Below, in pieces: positions 10,508 to 21,456 of a stretch of 64,000 bases of DNA. The stretch lies in assembly GCF_050003625.1 (NCBI RefSeq), contig NC_134400.1, positions 193,345,726 to 193,409,725 on the forward strand, written 5' to 3'. The number at the start of each line of letters is the position of its first letter. Position 1 is the first letter of the stretch. The DNA comes from Haematobia irritans (lineage: Eukaryota > Arthropoda > Insecta > Diptera > Muscidae). The notes below the pieces were generated by a model that was not told where the DNA came from, made no database searches, and saw only the letters and a list, made by a program, of their open reading frames with translations. A program made the position numbers and the translations under genes.

Positions 10508-11580
10508 AACAAATATATACGGCCGTAAGTTCGGCCAGGCCGAATCTTATGTACCCTCTACCATGGATTGCGTAGAAACTTCTACGAAAGACTGTCATCC
10601 ACAAATTTCAACTCACATGGTTGTTAAATATCATATACTACCACCACGTACCAAATTTCAACCAGATCGGATGAATTTTGCTTCTCCAAAAGGCACCGGA
10701 GGTCAAATCTTGGGATCGGTTTATATGGGAGCTATATATTATTATGGACTGATAGGAACCAATTCCTGCATGGAACGTACCAAATTCAACCGAATAGGAA
10801 GAATTTTACTCTTCCAAGGTGCTCCGGAGGTCAAATCTTGGGATCGGTTTATATGGGGCCTATATATAATTATGGACCGATATCGACCAATTTTTGCACG
10901 GGTGTTTGAGACCATATATTAACATCACGTACCAACTTTGAACTGAATCAGATAAATTTTGGTCTTCCAAGAGGCTCCGGAGGTCAAATCTGGGGATCGG
11001 TTTATATGGGGGCTACATATAATTATGGACCGATATGGACCAATTTTTGCATGGTTGTTAGAGACCATACACTAACACCATATACCAAATTTCAGCCGAA
11101 CCGGATGAAATTTGCTTCTCTTAGAGGCTCCGCAAGCCAAATCGGGGATCGGTTTATATGGGGGCTATATATAATTATGGACCGATGTGGACCAATTTTT
11201 GCATGGTTGTTAGAGACCATATAATAACACCATGTACCAAATTTCATGAAATTTGCTTCTCTTAGAGGCCTCGCAAGCTAAATTTGGGGGTCCGTTTATA
11301 TGGAGGCTATACGTAAAAGTGGACCGAAATGGTCCATATTTGCAATACCATCCGACCTACATCAATAACAACTACTTGTGCCAAGTTTCAAGTCGATAGC
11401 TTGTTTCGTTCGGAAGTTAGCGTGATTTTAACAGACGGACGGACATGCTCAGATCGACTCAAAATTTCACCACGACCCAGACTATATATACTTTATGGGG
11501 TCTTACAGCAATATTTCGATGTGTTACAAACGGAATGACAAAGTTAATATACCCCCCATCCTATGGTGGAGCGTATAAAA
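10508..11580 (+). mobile_element. Helitron-like family A element (internally deleted)
   Basis: Complete 5' end (palindromic GGCCGTAAG and TTCGGCCAGGCCGAA, TACCCTCTACCATGG), a jump into 153-bp units at about 10608, about four units, the GACGGACGG tract, the TA-rich block and a GAGCGTATAAAA 3' end. No gene. Confidence 0.85.
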
Positions 11581-12317
11581 ATATGGGAAACATTTAAATC
11601 TGAAGCAATTTTAAGGAAACTTCGCAAAAGTTTATTTATGATTTATCGCTCGATATATATGTATTAGAAGTTTAGGAAAATTAGAGACATTTTTACAACT
11701 TTTCGACTAAGCAGTGGCGATTTTACAAAGAAAATGTTGGTATTTTGACCATTTTCGTCGAAATCAGAAAAACATATATATGGGAGCTATATATAAATCT
11801 GAACCGATTTCAACCAAATTTGGCACGCATAGCTACAATGCTAATTCTACTCCCTGTGCAAAATTTCAATTAAATCGGAGTAAAAGATTGGCCACTGTGG
11901 TCATATGAGTGTAAATCGGGCGAACGATATATATGGGAGCTATATCTAAATCTGAACCGATTTCCATATTAGTGCATATCGGGCGAAAGATATATACGGG
12001 AGCTATATCTTAATCTGAACCGATTTCTTCCAAAATCAATAGGGTTCTATTCTGATCCAAATTAGGAACATGTGCCAAATTTGAAGGCGATTGGACTTAA
12101 ATTGCGACCTAGACTTTGATCACAAATATGTGTTCATAGACAGACGGACGGACGGGCGGACGGACGGACAGACGGACATGGTTATATCGACTGAGGGACC
12201 CACCCTGAGCATTATTGCCAAAGACACCATGTGTCTATCTCGTCTCCTTCTGGGTGTTGCAAACATATGCACTAACTTATAATACCCTGTTCCACAGTGT
12301 GGCGCAGGGTATAAAAA
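11581..12317 (+). mobile_element. Helitron-like family B element
   Basis: Core start ATATGGGAAACATTTAAATC directly abuts the preceding A 3' end. Family B 153-bp units (GGGAGCTATATCTAAATCTG) are followed by the (GACG/GACA) stretch and the GTCTCCTTCTGGGTGTTGC segment. The 3' hairpin is ATACCCTG...CAGGGTAT then AAAAA. Confidence 0.85.
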
Positions 12318-12864
12318 TAGGCAAGTCTACAAATAATTACGAATCGATATGGACTTTTGCACGGTACGTAGAGAGGCACAATTGAAATATCGGGGTCACT
12401 TATATGGGGGCTATATACAATTATGGACTTGATATGGACCAATTTTTGTGTGATTGGGGATCGACTTATCTGAGGGCTATATATAACTATAGACCGATAT
12501 GGACCTAGTTAGGCATGATTGTTAACGGTCATATACTAGCATAATGTACCAAATTTCAACTGACTCGGATGAAATTTGCTCCTCCCAGAGGCTCCAAAAC
12601 CAAATCTCGGGATCGGTCTATACCGGGGCTATATATGATTATGGACTGATATGGATCACTTTTGGCATGGTTGTTAGATACCATATACTAACATCACGTA
12701 CCAAATTTCAACCGAATTGGAATGAATTTTGCTCTTCTAAGGGGCTCCGGATGTCAAATCTGGGGATCGGATTATATGCGGCCTATATAGAATTATGGAC
12801 CGATTTCGACCAATTTGTGCATGGTTGTTAGAGACCATATAATAACACCATGTACCAAATTTCA
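12318..12864 (+). mobile_element. Family A internal segment, truncated
   Basis: Enters at the GCAAGTCTACAAATAATTACG internal region and holds three to four 153-bp-type units. It breaks off where the next family A 5' end begins at 12865. Confidence 0.75.
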
Positions 12865-13070
12865 TTTCGGCCAGGCCGAAGCTTATGTACCCCCCACCAT
12901 GGATTGCGTAGAAACTTCTACTGAAGACTGTCATCCACAATCGAATTACTTGGGTTGCTGTAATTTTTGCTGATAACAAGGTATCTTAAAACTTCCTAAT
13001 ACCGTAATATATACAACGTAGTCCATACGTGGTATATATTAAATGGCCGATTAAATACGTATATAATTAA

Positions 13071-13397
13071 GTTTGACAAAATTTTCTATAGAAATAAAAT
13101 TTTGCCAAATTTTCTATAGAAATAAAATTTTGACAAAATTTTCTATAGAAAAAAAATTGACAAAATTTTCTATAGAAATAAAATTTTTACAAAATTTTCA
13201 AAAGATTTAAAATTTTGACAATATTCTCTATAGAACCAAATTTTGACAACATTTTCTATAGAAATAAAATTTTTACTAAATTTTCTATAGGAATAAAATT
13301 TGACAATATTTTCTATAGGAATAAAATTTGGACAAAATTTTCTATAGAAATAAAATTTTGACAAAATTTTCTATAGAAATAAAATTTTGCTAGATTA
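13071..13397 (-). repeat. 29-bp palindromic array inside family A
   Basis: About 11 units in GAC orientation, which is the same orientation relative to the host element as in the minus-strand copies at 1-617 and 44551-47386. Confidence 0.93.
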
Positions 13398-14167
13398 TTT
13401 TTGCTCGAGTGGCAAGCATGATTATGAACCGATATGGACCAATTTTTGTGTGATTGGGGATCGGCTATATTAGTTATACAACTATAGACCGATATGGACC
13501 AATTTTGGCAAATTTCAACCGGATCGGATGAATTTTGGTCTTCCAAGAGGCTCCGGAGGTCAAATCTGGTGGTCGGTTTATATGGGGGCTATATATAATT
13601 ATGGACCGATGTGGACCAATTTTTGCATGGTTGTTAGAGACCATATACTAACACCATGTATCAAATTTCAACCGGATCGGGTGAAATTTGCTTCTTTTAG
13701 AGGCCTCGCAAGTCAAATCGGGGGATCGGTTTATATGGGGGCTATATATAATTATGGATCTATGTGTTCCAATTTTTGCGTGGTTGTTAGAGACCATATA
13801 CTAACACCATGTACCAAATTTCAGCCGGATCGGATGAAATTTGCTGCACTTAGAGGCCTCGCAAGCCAAATTTGGGGGTCCGTTTATATGGGGGCTATAC
13901 GTAAAAGTGGACCGATATGGCCCATTTGCAATACCATCCGACCTACATCAATAACAACTACTTGTGCCAAGTTTCAAGTCGATAGCTTGTTTCGTTCGGA
14001 AGGTACCGTGATTTCAACAGACGGACGGACGGACATGCTCAGATCGACTCAAAATTTCACCACGACCCAGAATATATATATACTTTATGGGGTCTTAGAG
14101 CAATATTTCGATGTGTTACAAACGGAATGACAAAGTTAATATACCCCCCATCCTATGGTGGAGGGTA

Positions 14168-14513
14168 GGTTAGGTTATGTGGCAGCCCGATGTATCAGGC
14201 TCACTTAGACTATTCAGTCCATTGTGATACCACTGTGGTGAACTTCTCTCTTATCACTGAGTGCTGCCCGATTCCATGTTAAGCTCAATGACAAGGGACC
14301 TCCTTTTTATAGCCGAGTCCGAACGGCGTTCCACATTCCAGTGGAACCACTTAGAGAAGCTTTGAAACCCTCAGAAATGTCACCAGCATTACTGAGGTGG
14401 GATAATCCACCGCCGAAAAACTTTTTGGTGTTCGGTCGTAGCAGGAATCGAACCCACGACCTTGTGTATGCAAGGCGGGCATGCTAACCATTGCACCACG
14501 GTGGCTCCAACAA
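14168..14513 (-). mobile_element. tRNA-derived SINE, full length, with 9-bp target duplication
   Basis: Read on the minus strand it begins with a tRNA-like head: an A-box-like TGGTGCAATGGTTAGCATG (about 14498-14480) and a B box GTGGGTTCGATTCCTGC (14457-14441). A unique body follows, and the 3' tail ends in TAACCTAACC-type repeats at 14168. It is flanked by TGGAGGGTA at 14159-14167 and 14514-14522, inside the family A 3' terminus. It should be transcribed by RNA polymerase III with retrotransposition by a partner LINE (known for SINEs). Confidence 0.9.
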
Positions 14514-14772
14514 TGGAGGGTATAAAAATTGCTTACACTTTTACTCACGAAAAATCAACTGTTGATGAACTACAATGGTGAGTGTGTGTGTGCGTTATTT
14601 CAGTTCGTGAGAATCGATGAGTATCACTGTTTATCTACTATCGTTCGTGCGAAAAATTGATCTTTTATGAGAATGAGAGAAAATTCTCTTGCACTAAAAT
14701 CACTTTGGTCAATTCACAGGAATATTTAATTTTTTATTTTTAAATATTTAAAATTTTAATGTTGACTCTTAC

Positions 14773-14784
14773 CGTTTTGATCAT
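14773..14784 (-). CDS. Gene 2, proposed exon 1 (codes MIKT)
   Basis: On the minus strand ATG ATC AAA ACG is followed directly by a GTAAGA donor. Joined in phase 0 to 9242 it gives MIKT then GILLFALFLKCNSS, a complete signal peptide (basic n-region, hydrophobic core, small residues before the cleavage site). There is no other ATG on this strand between here and the TATA box at 14975-14982. The resulting intron is 5,530 bp and is almost entirely transposons. The proposal rests on the gene structure shared with genes 4 and 5 and needs transcript support. Confidence 0.65.
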
Positions 14785-16084
14785 GGTATTCCTCTATAAG
14801 TGATATATGTTCTAGTACAAAATTGGCCCGCTTAATTTATATCCTATAGTAGGATTTGTTTTTTGTTTGCTACAGGATATATAATAATACGTCACTTTTT
14901 ATTTTCTTTTACTACACCTGCGATGTAAAAGATGTCAGAATGTGATATGATTTGGATTTTGATGTATGGTTGTCTTTTTATACAGCTGCCCATAATGATT
15001 CAATGATATCGCATAGAAAATGAAGAGATTTCTCAATTGTTAAACAGTTGCAACTATGTGGTTGGAATTTCGTATTTTCAAGTAGAAATCTGGTGTAAAA
15101 CATAAAGCCAACAAATTAACTTGAAATACCCCTCCCCGCAAACAGACATTATGTGAACTAAACTAAACTGGAGTTAAGTTAATTTGGTAGGTAATTAAAA
15201 TTAAATGAGAGTCTTGCGTGTGCAATGCAGAATTAGTGATCAGCATTTGAAAACCAGAAAAGGATTTTCATTTGATTTCCACTGTGTGTAAAAGCTGAAG
15301 TTTTTTGTTAAGTTGATATTCCCTATTCTGTAATAGAAGCATCTACATCAATATATATTTAACTAATTGGATTTGCTTTCATAAATTAATATCTATTTAT
15401 AGGAATTATGCAATTTCTTTCCTTCATCTTTTTTAGACACTGATGGAAAGAAATTTTTGAGAGAAAGTATGAAAAACAGAATATGGTAAAACCGTCAGCC
15501 GCTTCAAATCCAATGCAAACTCTAAGTTGCCAGAAATTACAGAATGAGACGATTCGATACATTAGTGGTATAAATCTTTAATTCCAAATTCCATCGAATC
15601 ATACACTGAAATAAATATTGGCCTAATATGAAAGATTATGCACCCTATATTTTAGCACACGCAATTAACACTATATTGAGAGCAAATTTCTTAAAAATAA
15701 TGAATTTTTGAAAAAAAAAACAAAAATATAATATATGCATCGAAAACTTTTTCATTAAATTTAGGACAAGAATCTTGGAAATTTACGATTCTCCATTAAA
15801 GTCGTATGTCTGTGAACTAATCCAAATATTCCTTAAAATAATAAAAAAGTGTTCGGTGTAAATAAATCGTATTTAAATTAGCTGATATATTGATTCCTTA
15901 TACTTAAGATAAAAATACTTCAAATACAATGTAAGTCTTATTTTGCATCTTTGGATTACATGTTTTTCTCACTTTGAGGTATCTGTTTTAATTATAAATA
16001 TTTAAACCCCCAAAAAGAGAACGAAAATTCGATAAATGGGATCTGTAGATGTCTAGTTTATAATGATGCCGCATTGTTGGCTCG
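14785..16084. other. Single-copy-looking AT-rich non-coding DNA, upstream region of gene 2
   Basis: No long ORF and no copy of the window's repeat families seen. A short (GT)n lies just left of it (14581-14592). It probably contains the gene 2 promoter at its left end. Confidence 0.5.
14975..14982 (-). promoter_or_regulatory. Candidate TATA box of gene 2
   Basis: Minus-strand GCTGTATAAAAAGAC context, about 190 nt upstream of the proposed ATG, with no intervening ATG. A weaker TATAAATT at 14841-14834 is an alternative. Confidence 0.45.
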
Positions 16085-16086
16085 TA

Positions 16087-16460
16087 ACAGGTTGGCTGAT
16101 AAGTCCCCGGTCTAACAAAGAAAAACATATTTTTTTTGTCAAAATTCGTTTTTATTATTCAACATAGTTCCCTTCGAGAGCGATACAACGATTATAACGA
16201 CCTTCCAATTTTTTGATACCATTTTGGTAGTACTCCTTCGGTTTTGCCTCAAAATAGGCCTCATTTTCGGCGATCACCTCTTCATTGCAGCCAAATTTTT
16301 TCCCTGCGAGCATGGTCTGAGAACAAGAAAAAAATCGCTGGGGTCAGATCTGGAGAATACGGTGTGTGGGGAAGCAACTCGAAGTCAAATTCATGAATTT
16401 TTGCCATCGTTCTCAATGACTTGTGGCACGGTGCATTGTCTTGGTGGAATAACACTTTTT
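16087..16460 (-). pseudogene. Irritans-type mariner, C-terminal piece with terminal repeat (copy 1)
   Basis: At the left end a TA (16085-16086) precedes the terminal inverted repeat ACAGGTTGGCTGATAAGTCC, typical of irritans-subfamily mariners. Read leftward on the minus strand it encodes the C-terminal third of a mariner transposase: HQDNAPCHKS with the second catalytic Asp, PYSPDLTP, and the end RYNRCIALEGNYVE then stop. The third catalytic Asp is lost (PAIFFL in place of the usual PSDFFL) and a frameshift follows at about 16305. The piece is cut at 16460 by the family C element. Confidence 0.85.
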
Positions 16461-17528
16461 TATACCCACCACCATAGAATGGTGACGGGGGTATAATAAG
16501 TTTGTCATTCCGTTTGTAACACATCGAAATATCGATTTCCGACTTTATAAAGTATATATATTCTTGATCAGGGAGAAATCCTAAGACGATATAACGATGT
16601 CCGTCTGTCTGTCTGTTGTAATCACGCTACAGTGTTCAATAATGAAGCAATCGTGCTGAAATTTTGCACAAGCTCGTCTTTTGTCTGCAGGCAAGTCAAG
16701 TTCGAAGATGGGATATATCGGTCCAGGTTTTGATACAGTCCCCATATAAACCGACCTCCCGATTTCGGGTCTTGTTCTTATAGAAATCGTAGTTTTTATC
16801 CAATTTGCCTGAAATTTGAAATCCAGAGGTATTTTATGACCATAAAGAGGTGTGCCAAAAATATTCAGTATCGGTCCATGTTTTGGTATAGCCCCCATAT
16901 AGACCACTCTCCCGATTTTACTTCTTGGGCTTATAGAAACCGCAGTTTTTCTTCAATTTACTTGAAATTGGAAATCTAGAGTTATTGTAGGACCACAAAT
17001 ACGTGTGCCAAAAATTGTGAGTATCGGTCCATGTTTTGGTATGGTCCCCATATAAAACGACCTCCCGATTTGGGGTCTTGGGCTTATAGAAACCGTAGTT
17101 TTTATCCAATTTGTCTGAAATTGGAAATCTAGAGGAATTTTAGGACCTTAAAGAGGTGTGCCGAAAATGGTGAGTATCGGTCCATATTTTGAGGGTGTAG
17201 AAGGCGCACTGATCATGAAAGTTGCTTGAAACTCAATGTAAAATTTCCAGATTTTATTTCTACAGATTTAAGATTTCAAATCAAGACGTTATTTTATAAT
17301 TTTCTTACACACTTACAAGAGATGTTAATGATTCCTCTAAAACTCAAACAAAAATGGTTCTTATAAATCCAGAATCTGATATAGTCCTAATAGGTGAAAT
17401 CTTTAAATTTATCTTCGGGAAGTGTCCTCAAGCCCTCCTGAAATTTCAAAGGAAACCCTAATATTTGGTTCATGGTGGTGGGTATTTAAGATTCGGCCCG
17501 GCCGAACTTAGTGCTGTATATACTTGTT
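16460..17528 (-). mobile_element. Helitron-like family C element
   Basis: Minus-strand 5' end at 17528 (AACAAGTATATACAGCAC, then TTCGGCCGGGCCGAA and AATACCCACCACCATG). The 3' end at 16460 is a hairpin with TATACCCACCACCATAG as its reverse complement. The internal 153-bp units are exact in spacing: the CCCATATA motif lies at 16741, 16894 and 17047. The usual GTCTGTCTGTC tract and TA-rich block sit next to the 3' end. It lies between two mariner fragments. Confidence 0.85.
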
Positions 17529-18478
17529 TGATACCATTTTGGTAGTATTCCTTCGGTTTTGCCTCAAAATAGGCCTCAGTTTCGGCGATCACCTCTTCAT
17601 TGCAGCCAAATTTTTTCCCTGCGAGCATCCTTTTGAGGTCTGAGAACAAGAAAAAGTCGCTGGGGGCCAGATCTGGGGAATACGGTGGGTGGGGAAGCAA
17701 TTCGAAGCCCAATTCATCAATTGGTGCCATCGTTCTCAATGACTTGTAGCACGGTGCGTTGTCTTGGTGGAACAACACTTTTTTCTTCTTCATATGGGGC
17801 CGTTTTGCCGCGATTTCGATCTTCTAACTCTCCAATAACGCCATATAAGAGTCACTGTTTATGGTTTTTCCCTTCTCAAGATAATCGATAAAAATTATTC
17901 CATGCGCATCCCAAAAAACAGAGACCATTACTTTGCCAGCGGACTTTTGAGTCTTTCCACGCTTCGGAGACGGTTCACCGGTTGCTGTCCACTCAGCCGA
18001 CTGTCGATTGGACTCAGGAGTGTAGTGATGGAGCCATGATTCATCCATTGTTACATATCGACGGAAAAACACCGCTCAGAATCATCAACACGTTGTTGTT
18101 TTTGGTCAAATGTGAGAACGCGCGGTACCCATTTTGCACAGAGATTCCGCATATCCAAATATTGATGAATGATATCACCAACACGTTCCTTTTATATCTG
18201 TAAGGTCTCTGCTATCTCGATCAACTTAATTTTACGGTCATTCAAAAGCATTTTGTGGATTTTGTTCATGTTTTCGTCGGTAACCAACTCTTTCGGGCGT
18301 CTACTGCGTTCACCGTCCCCCATGCTCATTTCACCACCCTTGAATTTTGCATACCAATCAATTATTGTTGATTTCCCTGGGGCAGAGTCCGGAATCTCAT
18401 TATCAAGCCACGTTTTTGCTTCCACCGAATTTATCCCTTCTGAAAACAGTATTTTATCAAAACACGAAATTCCTTTTT
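17529..18478 (-). pseudogene. Irritans-type mariner transposase pseudogene (copy 2)
   Basis: It covers nearly the whole transposase on the minus strand. N-terminal DNA-binding region: 18478-18192 (SVEAKTWLDNEIPDSAPG, RSRRPKELVTDENMNKIHKM). First catalytic Asp: VTMDESWLHHYTPESN at about 18050. Second and third: HQDNAPCYKS and SPDLAPSD, with 34 residues between the Asp residues (D34D, the mariner signature). Breaks: TAA at 18192-18194, a frameshift with a small deletion near 18075, and TAG near 17823. The first codons are replaced by the family A 3' end at 18478, and the last about 30 codons and terminal repeat by the C element at 17528. Not functional. Confidence 0.9.
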
Positions 18479-20996
18479 TTATACCCTCCACCATAGGATG
18501 GGGGGTATATTAACTTTGTCATTCCGTTTGTAACACATCGAAATATTGCTCTAAGACCCCATAAAGTATATATATTCTGGGTCGTGGTGAAATTCTGAGT
18601 CGATCTGAGCATGTCCGTCCGTCCGTCTGTTGAAATCACGCTAACTTCCGAACGAAACAAGCTATCGACTTGAAACTTGGCACAAGTACTTGTTATTGAT
18701 GTAGGTCGGATGGTATTGCAAATGGGCCATATCGGTCCACTTTGACGTATAGCCCCCATATAAACGGACCCCCAAATTTGGCTTGCCAGGCCTCTAAGAG
18801 AAGCAAATTTCATCCGATACGGCTGAAATTTGGTACATGGTGTTAGTATAAGGTCTCTAACAACCATGCAAAAATTGGTCCACATCGGTCCATAATTACA
18901 TATAGCCCCCATATAAACCGATCCGCCGATTTGGCTTGCGAGGTCTCTAAGAGAAGCAAATTTCATCCGATCCGGCTGAAATTTGGTACATGGTGTTAGT
19001 ATATGGTCTCTAACAACCATGCAAAAATTGGTCCACATCGGTCCATAATTATATATAGCCCCCATATAAACCGATCCCCCGATTTGGCTTGCGAGGCCTC
19101 TAAGAGAAGCAAATTTCTTCCGATCCGGCTGAAATTTGGAACATTGTGTTAGTATATAGTTTCTAATAACCATGAAAAAATTGGTCTTTATCGGTCTATA
19201 ATTACATATAGCCCCCATACAAACCGATTCCCCGATTTGGCTTGCGGAGCCACTAAGAAACGAAAATTTCATCCGATCCGGCTGAAATTTGGTACATGGT
19301 GTTAATATATGGTCTCTAATGACCATGCAAAAATTGGTCCATCGGTCCATAATTATATATAGCCCCCATATAAACCGATCACCAGATTTGACCTCCGGAG
19401 CCCCTTGGAGGAGCAAAATTCATCCGATTCGGTTGAAATTTGGTACGTGATGTTAGTATATGGTATCCAACAACCATGCAGGAATTGGTCCGCAGCCTTT
19501 TGGAGAATCAAAATTCATCCGATCTGGTTGAAATTTTGTACGTGGTGGTAGTATATGATATTTAACAACCATGCCAAAAGTGGTCCATAATCATATATAG
19601 TCCCCATATAAACCGGTCCCGAGATTTGGTTTTGGAGCCTCTTGGAGGAGCAAATTTCATCCGTTAACAACCATGCCTATCGGTCTATAGTTATATATAG
19701 CCCTCAGATAAATCGATCCCCAATCACACAAAAATTGGTTCATATCAATAATTGTATATTGCCCCCATATACCGTGCAAAAGTCCATATCAATTCGTAAT
19801 TATTTGTAGACTTACCTACACATACTTTTTTTTGTCTACACGGTTGAAAAAGACTGTTTTTCATATGTTTGGCTATAAACATTATATGTTTGGAACACAA
19901 ATTTTTAAACACAATATTTTTGAGTGCAAGCATATAATGTTCATAAACTAGCATAACATGTTTGGGACATATATGTTAATATGTTAGAACATATTATGTT
20001 TGGGACATAAAATGTTTGTAAATATAATATGCTTGGATGCAAACATATATTAATTTAGAAATAGCCTATAAACATATATGTGTTTAGTAGCTTGGAGCGC
20101 TATTTAACAGGGAGCGATATTGAATTAAGTTGGTGGTTGTTGCTTGTTATTACAAAATTAACATTTTATTTTTCCTTGGGCAATTGATCAGCTACTTCTT
20201 TGATCCTTACAAACTGTGTGGTCCGCTGTTCGAATCCCCGTCCGGCAAAAGGTAAAATTAAAATAAAAAAAAATCATAAAATTGAATAATTTCTTCTACA
20301 ATGTTTGTATTACAGAAAAAGGTGCTAAGAACTAAAAAATCTCGTGGAAGTGAGAAAGATGTCGGGGAATATACAATTGGGCAGAAACAAAATTTTGAGC
20401 ATTCAGGTCGAAAACCTATGTTGTTAGCACCTATATTACCTGTTTATTTTCATAATTCATTATGATTGTAAATATATAAATAAATAAATATAATTTTGAG
20501 CACAATATTGTTTGGGAGAATTTTTTTTAAGCATATAATATTTTTGGGTGCAAAATGCTTCCAAACATATTATATGTTCACATAATAACATATTGTGTTT
20601 TGGAAGACAACATTATTGAATTTGGATGCAAAAATACAAAATGTTTGGAACTTAGACTACCCAAACATATATTGTTTAGACCAATATGCTTTCAAACATG
20701 TTATATATTTTAAGAGATCAAACATATAAATGTTTGGGCAATACCCAAAAATATATATGCTTGAAGCAAAATATGTTTGGGAGTATATGTTACAGAAGCG
20801 ATTTTTTGTGAGCGTGTAATGTATACCACGTATGGACTAACTCACAATTTAGAAAGCGATGTTAAGAAGTTTTAAGATACCACAACCCAAGTAATTCGAT
20901 TGTGGATGACAGTCTTTCGTAGAAGTTTCTACGCAATCCATGGTGGAGGGTACATAAGATTCGGCCTGGCCGAACTTACGGCCGTTTATACTTGTT
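18478..20996 (-). mobile_element. Helitron-like family A element, with a nested AT-rich element
   Basis: The 3' hairpin (TATACCCTCCACCATAGG) is at 18478-18510, followed by the TA-rich block, GTCCGTCCGTC, and about seven 153-bp units to about 19740. The 5' end with TTCGGCCTGGCCGAA and ACTTGTT is at 20996. One frame stays open through five units (minus, to 19416) because 153 is divisible by 3. I do not regard this as a gene: most differences between units change the encoded residue. Confidence 0.85.
19839..20816. mobile_element. AT-rich MITE-like element with TA target and tRNA-like B box
   Basis: Flanked by TA (19837-19838 and 20817-20818). Inverted ends are related but diverged (CACGGTTGAAAAAGAC versus CACGCTCACAAAAAATC). 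The interior is dominated by inverted variants of CATATGTTTGG in both orientations. Near 20220-20250 there is TGTTCGAATCCCCGTCCGGC, like a tRNA B box and acceptor stem, followed by an A-rich tract; no convincing A box. No ORF. Confidence 0.6.
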
Positions 20997-21456
20997 TTTT
21001 AATTTCTTTATTCCAAGGGACAATTTCTAAAGTCGAAGGATCCAAAAACGAAGTGCTTCCATCATGTAAAATTCATTGGAGATGATCGAAATTTGCACTA
21101 CTTCGGGATCACAACTCCAAACTACTTTTTGGAAGCTGTTTTGTGTTGAGATTTTATTAATGAGAGTGATTATTTAAGATTCTGCCTTTATTTATATGGG
21201 GCTATACGAATTTATGGCCGTCTATTTTCTCAATAGGAGACCGTACAAATATTTTTGTGATCCTTGCTTGCCATCAAGTACTACTTCACATTACTCGGGA
21301 AAAATCAAGAGTAGCTCTGCCACTTATTTTTTCATAAAATCCTGTAAAAAACAAAGTTGGTGTTGCCATCTCGTCTGAAAATAATATTTGCCGTTAAAAT
21401 TTGGTTTTTCCCATAATAGCCCATAGATTTCATTCAGAGATCATTTGTATGGTTGT
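20997..21456. other. Non-coding stretch, nothing recognised
   Basis: Only short ORFs without family resemblance. A B-like or R1-like origin could not be shown. Confidence 0.5.

Larger units (their letters stand above)
12865..14528 (+). mobile_element. Helitron-like family A element carrying a 29-bp array and a SINE
   Basis: 5' palindrome block (TTCGGCCAGGCCGAA, slightly truncated), the CGTGGTATATATTAAATGGCC segment, the 29-bp array (13071-13397), the GCTCGAGTGGCAAGCATGATT junction, 153-bp units, GACGGACGGACG, the TA-rich block and a 3' GGGTATAAAAA end split by the SINE at 14168-14513. Confidence 0.85.

Noticed and set aside
14433..14509. A tRNA gene on the minus strand
   Set aside because: It has A and B boxes but is the head of a 346-bp SINE with a target duplication and a TAACC tail.
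18457..19416. 319-residue open frame on the minus strand
   Set aside because: It runs through five 153-bp transposon repeats; 153 is a multiple of 3, so one open unit frame stays open. Differences between units are mostly residue-changing, which argues against coding.
20215..20260. A tRNA gene near the TTCGAATCCCC motif
   Set aside because: Only the B box and 3' stem are tRNA-like; no matching 5' stem or A box could be found.
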